Source: Bacilli bacterium
Lineage (GTDB): Bacteria > Bacillota_I > Bacilli_A > RF39 > UBA660
Reading direction: 5' to 3'
NCBI GenBank assembly: GCA_028685275.1
Contig: JAQUEG010000053.1
Coordinates: 1 to 5,428, forward strand
Length of the DNA stretch: 5,428 nucleotides
Shown here: positions 1-3,809 of the stretch, piece after piece
Position numbering within the stretch: the stretch's first letter is position 1
How the letters are laid out: each line of letters begins with the position of its first letter
Notes under the pieces: model-generated
Databases searched by the model: none
What the model was told of the DNA's origin: nothing
The model's input: the letters and a program-made list of their open reading frames with translations, nothing else
Position numbers and translations under genes: made by a program

Positions 1-1
1 T

Positions 2-70
2 GTGAGGAATAATTTAGTCCTTCATACTGAGAAAAATTTTAGAGACCTTTTCTCAGGTTTTATTGTGTAG
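2..70 (+). other. Possible C-terminal tail of a gene entering from the left (doubtful)
   Basis: One plus-strand frame is open from the window edge to a TAG at 68-70, giving 22 residues that end in FRDLFSGFIV. This stretch is less AT-rich than the DNA just after it: I count 22 G/C in the first 70 bases against 21 in the next 117. That is mildly coding-like. A frame this short stays open by chance fairly often, the family cannot be recognised, and a 9-bp hairpin lies inside it. It could be the end of a real gene or simply intergenic DNA; only sequence left of the window would tell. Confidence 0.2.
27..56. repeat. 9-bp inverted repeat, hairpin of unknown role
   Basis: CTGAGAAAA at 27-35 is the exact reverse complement of TTTTCTCAG at 48-56, with a 12-base loop. 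Read on the plus strand it is followed by GTTTTATT, a poor T tract, so it could be a weak terminator for something ending to the left. On the minus strand no T run follows. The loop contains AGAGACC, whose complement GGTCTCT occurs again at 121-127. Confidence 0.45.
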
Positions 71-92
71 AAATTTACTTAAAAATAAATTT
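71..92. repeat. A/T-only inverted repeat
   Basis: AAATTTA at 71-77 pairs with TAAATTT at 86-92 across eight bases. All stem pairs are A-T, so in DNA of this composition it may be accidental. No function is claimed. Confidence 0.25.
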
Positions 93-104
93 AACCATTT
101 ACTA

Positions 105-133
105 TTGACACATTATAGTTGGTCTCTTATTAT
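105..133 (+). promoter_or_regulatory. Near-consensus sigma-A promoter facing right
   Basis: A perfect -35 box TTGACA (105-110) is followed after exactly 17 bases by TATTAT (128-133), five of six matches to the -10 consensus. Transcription would start near 140 and run rightwards, yet the only gene there (188-853) lies on the opposite strand. The product would therefore be antisense to the 3' end of that gene or a short RNA. Sequence alone does not prove activity, and AT-rich DNA produces false -10 boxes readily, but a full TTGACA at ideal spacing is less common. Confidence 0.45.
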
Positions 134-140
134 ATAAATT

Positions 141-169
141 ATTATAACACGAATAACAAATCATATAAA
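141..169 (-). promoter_or_regulatory. Extended -10 promoter candidate facing left
   Basis: On the minus strand the complement of 141-149 reads TGTTATAAT, a perfect extended -10. Seventeen bases upstream, the complement of 164-169 reads TTTATA, a weak -35. It would transcribe towards the left edge and could serve a gene outside the window. It lies just downstream of the 188-853 gene, which has no clear terminator before it. Confidence 0.3.
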
Positions 170-170
170 G

Positions 171-184
171 ATATTTTGAAATAT
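171..184. repeat. Short A/T palindrome behind the unknown gene
   Basis: ATATTT (171-176) and AAATAT (179-184) form an inverted repeat with a two-base centre, a few bases past the stop of the minus-strand gene at 188. It lacks G-C pairs and a clean T tract, so I do not call it a terminator, although it is the only structure in the expected place. Confidence 0.25.
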
Positions 185-187
185 GGT

Positions 188-853
188 TTACTCTTTAAAA
201 AGTGTAAGTTTTTTTTGCTTTATTTCGTTATCTAAAATAATAGGTAATTGCCTAATTTCTTCACACGATAAACTTTTGAATACCATTAATACGTTTTTCC
301 TTTCTTGGTCATAATTATAATCAGCCATTAAAAGAAATGGTTCATTTTTACATTGAGTACGTTTTTCAATTTTAATATCAAAATTATAATAATTATGTTC
401 TTTTAAAACCTCTAAGATTATTCTTATATCTTCTTGCTTCATTATAATCCCATTTTGTATCTTTATATCATTAAGAATAGTAGCATAAATATCAGTATCA
501 GAAAAAGGATTAATTATTTTAATTAATAAATGTATCTTTTTATCATAAAATAATTTTATAAATTCAAAATTAACATCTGGGTTATAATAAATACTATTAA
601 TGACACTGTTAATAACAGCATCATTATTATTAGTTACATCGAAATTAACATAACCAATTTTATGATTATATGAATAATTATCAAAATGACCACAACAACA
701 ACTATTAACCACAATATTATTGTTAAAACAATATAATAAAAGTTCTTTTAATGATTCGCTGCCTTCTGCGAAAAGTGTAGCAAAGTATGTTTTATTACTA
801 AGTGCCTTTTTAAATTCTAAATTGGTCCCAAATTGATATTTTTTTTCTTCCAT
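188..853 (-). CDS. Uncharacterised protein with a CCCGH cysteine cluster
   Basis: I do not recognise this 221-residue protein with confidence. It starts at ATG (853) with a good Shine-Dalgarno GAGGA (861-865) seven bases upstream and ends in TAA. There is no signal peptide or membrane helix, so it is probably cytosolic. The notable feature is in the N-terminal third: a predicted helix (about 34-44) containing Cys42 leads into C52-C53-C54-G55-H56, and then into a strand-like segment around IGYVNFDV. The Cys/His spacing could bind a metal or act in redox chemistry; that is inference. The rest is rich in Asn, Ile, Lys and Tyr, with alternating strand and helix character and two more single cysteines. 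Base composition is extreme: one 60-base line (541-600) has only 8 G/C. It has its own weak promoter and lies downstream of a terminator, so it is probably a single-gene unit. Confidence 0.75.
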   Translation of the reverse strand: MEEKKYQFGTNLEFKKALSNKTYFATLFAEGSESLKELLLYCFNNNIVVNSCCCGHFDNYSYNHKIGYVNFDVTNNNDAVINSVINSIYYNPDVNFEFIKLFYDKKIHLLIKIINPFSDTDIYATILNDIKIQNGIIMKQEDIRIILEVLKEHNYYNFDIKIEKRTQCKNEPFLLMADYNYDQERKNVLMVFKSLSCEEIRQLPIILDNEIKQKKLTLFKE

Positions 854-875
854 TTAATTTTCCTCATATTTTCTA

Positions 876-884
876 TTTATATCA
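876..884 (-). promoter_or_regulatory. Extended -10 promoter for the unknown gene
   Basis: The complement of 876-884 reads TGATATAAA, a TGn extension followed by a five-of-six -10 box. It would start transcription about 20 bases before the ATG at 853, leaving the GAGGA ribosome site inside the leader. No convincing -35 box lies at 16-18 bases, which extended -10 promoters can tolerate. Confidence 0.4.
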
Positions 885-916
885 TTTGCTTTTTTTATAA
901 ACGAAAAGAGATTATT

Positions 917-949
917 AAAAAAACGATATTTTTTAATTTTATCGTTTTT
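917..949 (-). terminator. Rho-independent terminator behind the thioredoxin/PH operon
   Basis: TATCGTTTTT (940-949) and AAAAACGATA (919-928) form a perfect 10-bp stem with an 11-base loop, beginning two bases past the stop codon at 951. On the minus strand the stem runs out through seven consecutive T residues (complement of 917-923), as an intrinsic terminator should. Only two stem pairs are G-C, so efficiency may be modest. The plus strand also ends in five T, but no gene approaches from that side. Confidence 0.7.
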
Positions 950-950
950 A

Positions 951-1379
951 TTATTTGCCGTATCTCTTTTTTTGGTGCATCATATAATCAGTAATTTTAG
1001 TTTCAATTTCCGGTAAAGCACGCCGTGAAATATTTGATAATTTAACTTTTTCTTTTACCGTGTCGATATATACCTTACCCCAAATAATACCCATTTTAAC
1101 TTTTAAATCATTAAACATATCTGGAGTAATAGCACTAAAAAAATAGCCAAATACAACACGCTTTTGCCCAATTAGGATTCGTTTATTAGTTAAAACTACA
1201 ACACAACTTGTAACAATATCATAAAAGACATCATTTTTTTGGGCAGTAAATGCATATAATACTTCTTCCCCTGAATTTAAATGTAAATCAATTATTTTAC
1301 AATGTTGTTTAGTGCGAAAACTAATAGTTCCTGGATATTTATTCTTAAAATTAATTGCTAATGCATATACTTTACTCAT
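951..1379 (-). CDS. Small PH-domain-like protein
   Basis: A 142-residue soluble protein with no signal peptide or membrane helix. Residues 35-110 resemble bacterial PH domains of the YokE-like type. They run LNSGEEVLYAF (34-44), a second strand block, then VVLTNKRILIG (61-71), which matches the common TNKRLI hallmark strand of these domains, then further strands and a closing amphipathic segment (about 115-135). The N-terminal 30 residues are basic and of unclear role. Bacterial PH-like domains are mostly uncharacterised and are thought to mediate protein or membrane-surface contacts; no enzymatic activity is expected. It starts 14 bases after the stop of the thioredoxin-like gene and is followed at once by a terminator, so it is the last gene of a two-gene operon. 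The ribosome site GGTGGGGA (1384-1391) is unusual. The domain call rests on motif resemblance only. Confidence 0.7.
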   Translation of the reverse strand: MSKVYALAINFKNKYPGTISFRTKQHCKIIDLHLNSGEEVLYAFTAQKNDVFYDIVTSCVVVLTNKRILIGQKRVVFGYFFSAITPDMFNDLKVKMGIIWGKVYIDTVKEKVKLSNISRRALPEIETKITDYMMHQKKRYGK

Positions 1380-1383
1380 ATAA

Positions 1384-1391
1384 TCCCCACC
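1384..1391 (-). promoter_or_regulatory. Atypical ribosome binding site GGTGGGGA
   Basis: The only purine-rich block before the ATG at 1379 is GGTGGGGA, four bases upstream, inside the 14-base gap to the preceding gene. It departs from the AGGAGG-type sites used by tuf and the phosphatidyltransferase. Translation may rely partly on coupling to the gene before it. Confidence 0.5.
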
Positions 1392-1393
1392 AT

Positions 1394-1831
1394 TTATAAA
1401 TAATTATTAATAAACTCTTTAATCACTTCATATTCACCATAACCAACAAATTGATCCACTAGTTTACCATTTTCAAAAAATAATAACAGTGGTGTTCCCC
1501 AATTTTCATTTACTAAATAATCATTAGAATTAATAAACAATTCATATTCTTGTTGACTTAAATTAGTTAACTCTAAATGATTAATTTTTACGTTTAAATC
1601 TTCTCCAATTTGTTTTAGTATTGGTGTTATCATTTGGCAATAACCACAATTAACAGAACCTACAAAAATAATATTTAATTCTTCGCTATTAATTATTTTT
1701 GCATAATCGTTATAAGTTATTTCACTATATTTACCAGATTGATTAGAAGACCAATTAGCAGCATTGGAAACTAATATACTTGCAATAATAAAAAAAATCA
1801 ACGAAACTATAATTAAGGCTTTTTTATTCAT
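1394..1831 (-). CDS. Secreted or membrane-anchored thioredoxin-fold protein (CGYC)
   Basis: A 145-residue thiol-disulfide protein. Residues 1-4 are MNKK and residues 5-24 form a hydrophobic helix ending VSNA, which fits either a cleavable signal (S-N-A at 22-24) or an uncleaved N-terminal anchor; there is no lipobox cysteine. The thioredoxin fold follows: strand IIFVGS (54-59), active site C62-G-Y-C65 at the start of a helix, and a cis-proline signature WGTP (111-114) leading into the paired strands LLLFF and FVGY. The FVGxxxCGYC layout resembles the bacteriocin-accessory (PedC-like) branch of the thioredoxin superfamily, but no bacteriocin genes are present. A role in disulfide formation, reduction or isomerisation outside the membrane is inferred. 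I chose the ATG at 1831 because AGGA at 1842-1845 is ten bases upstream. The GTG at 1840, three codons earlier, would overlap that site. It is the first gene of an operon with the PH-like gene. Confidence 0.85.
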   Translation of the reverse strand: MNKKALIIVSLIFFIIASILVSNAANWSSNQSGKYSEITYNDYAKIINSEELNIIFVGSVNCGYCQMITPILKQIGEDLNVKINHLELTNLSQQEYELFINSNDYLVNENWGTPLLLFFENGKLVDQFVGYGEYEVIKEFINNYL

Positions 1832-1836
1832 AAAAA

Positions 1837-1845
1837 TCACTTCCT
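1837..1845 (-). promoter_or_regulatory. Ribosome binding site that fixes the thioredoxin start
   Basis: The complement reads AGGAAGTGA, a good match to the 16S tail. It is correctly spaced for ATG at 1831 and incompatible with the longer GTG start at 1840, which lies inside it. Confidence 0.7.
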
Positions 1846-1869
1846 AAGAATATTTTACAATTAAATCAA

Positions 1870-1889
1870 AATATTAGCAAGTTAATATT
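1870..1889. repeat. Operator-like palindrome in the divergent region
   Basis: AATATTA (1870-1876) and TAATATT (1883-1889) form a perfect 7-6-7 inverted repeat between the divergent thioredoxin and phosphatidyltransferase genes. Twofold symmetry in such a position could be a repressor site serving both directions. All arm bases are A or T, so chance is a real alternative. Confidence 0.3.
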
Positions 1890-1911
1890 AATTTTTTTTA
1901 TATTTAAAGTA

Positions 1912-1920
1912 TGTTATAAT
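1912..1920 (+). promoter_or_regulatory. Extended -10 promoter for the phosphatidyltransferase
   Basis: TGTTATAAT is a perfect TGn extension plus consensus -10, placed 35 bases before the ribosome site of the gene at 1971. At the usual distance upstream there is only a T run, with no recognisable -35, so this would be an extended -10 type promoter. Confidence 0.5.
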
Positions 1921-1955
1921 AAAAATATAAAATTTAATTATGATTTTAATATAAT

Positions 1956-1961
1956 GAGGAG
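1956..1961 (+). promoter_or_regulatory. Ribosome binding site for a TTG start
   Basis: GAGGAG ends nine bases before the TTG at 1971 and decides the start, since the frame has no ATG nearby. An ATG at 1964 is in another frame, sits only two bases from this site and reaches a stop after five codons. Confidence 0.75.
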
Positions 1962-1970
1962 AAATGTTAA

Positions 1971-2489
1971 TTGAAAAATAAAATAAAGAAAAAAATTCCT
2001 AATACAATTACAACAATTAGATTGTTTTTAGCTTTTGTCTTTCCTCTAATATATATATTAGGATATAAAGCATTAGCTTTAGGAATTTTTGTATTAGCAG
2101 CAACAAGTGATTTTATTGATGGGTATTTAGCACGTCGTTGGAAAGTCGTATCTGAATATGGCAAAAAAATTGATCCAATTGCCGATAAATCATTATCGGG
2201 ATTTGCTTTAATATTAATTATTTATTATGAATATTATTTTATGATATCAATTTTAATATTTGAATTTCTTATTGCATATAACAGTATAAAAAAATATTCC
2301 CATTTTAAACATTTTTATGTATCTAAAATAGGGAAATTTAAAACAGTTGTTTTATTCCTTACTATTTCTATTGCATTATTATCAACAATTATTAAGCATT
2401 TACAAATACCATTATATTTATTAGTTATTACAACAATTATTTTACAATTATTATCATTAAAAAGTTATATTATTACACCTAAAGATTAA
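1971..2489 (+). CDS. CDP-alcohol phosphatidyltransferase (PgsA-like)
   Basis: A 172-residue integral membrane enzyme that should transfer a phosphatidyl group from CDP-diacylglycerol to an alcohol, releasing CMP. The family signature D-x2-DG-x2-AR-x8-G-x3-D-x3-D is complete: SDFIDGYLARR begins at about residue 46, followed by the G, D and D of YGKKIDPIADK. The aspartates bind the catalytic metal ions. The N-terminal IPNTITTIR segment and the later IGKFKT segment resemble those of phosphatidylglycerophosphate synthases (PgsA). However, the Arg-Glu segment usual between them in PgsA is here FEFLIAYN, so the acceptor is not certain and I give no gene symbol. Five or so hydrophobic helices are visible, and the N-terminus is strongly basic. 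The length is slightly short for PgsA. It starts at TTG, is transcribed alone, and converges on tuf across a shared terminator. Confidence 0.85.
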   Translation: MKNKIKKKIPNTITTIRLFLAFVFPLIYILGYKALALGIFVLAATSDFIDGYLARRWKVVSEYGKKIDPIADKSLSGFALILIIYYEYYFMISILIFEFLIAYNSIKKYSHFKHFYVSKIGKFKTVVLFLTISIALLSTIIKHLQIPLYLLVITTIILQLLSLKSYIITPKD

Positions 2490-2510
2490 ATATCTATTAA
2501 CTTTTATAAG

Positions 2511-2552
2511 AAAAAAAGAGCAAATTTCAATATTTACTCTTTTTTCGTTTTT
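2511..2552 (-). terminator. Intrinsic terminator of tuf, shared with the convergent gene
   Basis: The 14-base arms at 2512-2525 and 2532-2545 enclose a six-base loop between the two convergent genes. Read in the tuf direction the stem is continuous, with one G-U wobble, and ends in a run of T (complement of 2511-2517). Read in the plus direction the same position becomes a C-A mismatch, although T tracts (2540-2545 and 2548-2554) follow. It can serve both genes, but it fits tuf better. Confidence 0.8.
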
Positions 2553-3737
2553 TTACTTAATAATTTTAGTAACTACGCCAGCACCAACTGTTCTTCCACC
2601 TTCACGAATCGAAAATTTAGTACCATTTTCAATTGCGATCGGTGCAATTAATTCAACTTCCATTGTTACGTCGTCACCTGGCATTACCATTTCAACTCCT
2701 TCTGGTAATTTTACAGTACCAGTAACATCAGTAGTTCTAAAATAAAATTGCGGTCTGTAATTTGAGAAGAATGGGGTATGGCGGCCGCCTTCTTCTTTAC
2801 TTAAGATATATACTTGTGCTTCAAAAGATTTGTGTGGTGTAACAGTTCCTGGTTTTGCCAAAATTTGGCCACGTTCTACTTCTTCACGTGCAATACCACG
2901 TAATAAAACACCAGCATTATCTCCTGCTTCTGCATAATCTAATTGCTTACGGAACATTTCAATTCCAGTAGCCACTGTCTTTTTTGTTTCTCTAATTCCA
3001 ACAATTTCTACTTCATCATTCAAATTTAATTTTCCACGTTCAACTCTTCCAGTTACAACAGTACCACGACCACTAATAGTAAACACATCTTCAATTGACA
3101 TTAAAAATGGTTTTTCAGTGTCTCTTTCTGGAGTAGGTATCCAAGTGTCAACAGCATCCATTAATTCAACAATTGCTTTTTCAGATTCAGAATCGCCTTC
3201 TAAAGCTTTTAAAGCTGAACCGCGAATAATTGGTGTATTATCACCATCAAAATTATAAGAATTTAATAAGTCACGGACTTCCATTTCTACTAATTCTAAT
3301 AATTCTTCGTCATCAACCATATCACACTTATTTAAGAATACTACCATTTTAGGAACACCAACTTGACCTGCAAGTAATATATGTTCACGAGTTTGAGCCA
3401 TTGGTCCATCAGTTGCTGCTATAACTAAGATAGCACCATCCATTTGTGCTGCACCAGTAATCATATTTTTAACATAATCAGCGTGTCCTGGGCAGTCAAC
3501 ATGCGCATAATGACGAGCATCCGTTTCATATTCAACGTGCGCTGTATTAATTGTAATACCACGTTCCTTTTCTTCAGGAGCACCATCAATTTCTTCATAT
3601 TTGGAAGCTTGTGCTTTACCTTGTTTTGATAATACAGTTGTAATAGCAGCTGTTAGAGTTGTTTTGCCATGATCAACATGTCCAATTGTACCAATATTAA
3701 CATGTGGTTTTGAACGATTAAATTTTTCTTTTGCCAT
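2553..3737 (-). CDS. tuf: Elongation factor Tu
   Basis: A complete 394-residue EF-Tu, the GTPase that carries aminoacyl-tRNA to the ribosomal A site. The G motifs are all present: GHVDHGKT (19-26), GITINTAH (60-67) with the switch threonine, DCPGH (81-85) with catalytic His85, NKCD (136-139) and GSAL (173-176). Domain 2 begins near 205, with [14 protein letters not shown]. Domain 3 carries [19 protein letters not shown] and ends [19 protein letters not shown]. Length and sequence match Firmicutes EF-Tu closely. One local departure is A123-G124 before Q125, where other bacteria commonly have a basic residue in place of the glycine. The start is secure: AGGAGGA (3744-3750) lies six bases upstream of ATG 3737. 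It is visibly less AT-rich than the small genes to its left, as expected for a highly expressed gene. It follows fusA in str-operon order and has its own promoter and terminator. Confidence 0.99.
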   Translation of the reverse strand: MAKEKFNRSKPHVNIGTIGHVDHGKTTLTAAITTVLSKQGKAQASKYEEIDGAPEEKERGITINTAHVEYETDARHYAHVDCPGHADYVKNMITGAAQMDGAILVIAATDGPMAQTREHILLAGQVGVPKMVVFLNKCDMVDDEELLELVEMEVRDLLNSYNFDGDNTPIIRGSALKALEGDSESEKAIVELMDAVDTWIPTPERDTEKPFLMSIEDVFTISGRGTVVTGRVERGKLNLNDEVEIVGIRETKKTVATGIEMFRKQLDYAEAGDNAGVLLRGIAREEVERGQILAKPGTVTPHKSFEAQVYILSKEEGGRHTPFFSNYRPQFYFRTTDVTGTVKLPEGVEMVMPGDDVTMEVELIAPIAIENGTKFSIREGGRTVGAGVVTKIIK

Positions 3738-3767
3738 TTAATTTCCTCCTTTTTAAATTATATTTAT

Positions 3768-3796
3768 ATTTTATCTAATACTTGAAAAAATTTCAA
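3768..3796 (-). promoter_or_regulatory. Promoter in front of tuf
   Basis: On the minus strand TTGAAA (complement of 3791-3796) and TAAAAT (complement of 3768-3773) are separated by exactly 17 bases, each matching five of six consensus positions. Transcription would begin near 3761, before the AGGAGGA ribosome site. This gives EF-Tu independent expression in addition to readthrough from fusA, which suits its much higher cellular demand. The -35 box falls in one arm of the hairpin at 3779-3799. Confidence 0.6.
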
Positions 3797-3799
3797 GTA
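3779..3799. repeat. Perfect 9-bp hairpin between fusA and tuf
   Basis: TACTTGAAA (3779-3787) and TTTCAAGTA (3791-3799) are exact inverted copies around AAA, beginning 11 bases past the fusA stop. No T tract follows in the direction of transcription, so it is not a standard terminator. In fusA readthrough RNA it could be an RNA-processing or 3'-end-protecting stem. As DNA it could be an operator overlapping the tuf -35 box. Confidence 0.6.
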
Positions 3800-3809
3800 C
3801 TATTCATAT

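Noticed and set aside
1..187. Mobile-element end or CRISPR repeat at the left edge
   Set aside because: The inverted repeats are not duplicated as regular direct repeats, no transposase or terminal repeat can be recognised, and no target duplication is visible.
1394..1831. Bacteriocin system suggested by the PedC-like thioredoxin layout
   Set aside because: No bacteriocin precursor, immunity protein or ABC transporter is present nearby; the resemblance is limited to the thioredoxin fold.
1832..1840. GTG start at 1840 for the thioredoxin-like gene
   Set aside because: It overlaps the AGGAAGTGA ribosome site; the ATG at 1831 is correctly spaced.
1852..1880. Minus-strand TTGCTA-N17-TAAAAT as the promoter of the thioredoxin-like operon
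   Set aside because: Spacing is ideal, but transcription would start at about 1845, inside the ribosome binding site, leaving almost no leader. A chance match in AT-rich DNA is more likely, and I found no better candidate for this operon.
1967..2164. Minus-strand open frame of 65 codons inside the phosphatidyltransferase gene
   Set aside because: It lies opposite a well-supported gene, shows no family features and has no ribosome site of its own.
3444..3629. Plus-strand open frame of 61 codons opposite tuf
   Set aside because: It is the complement of conserved EF-Tu coding sequence and its translation resembles nothing.
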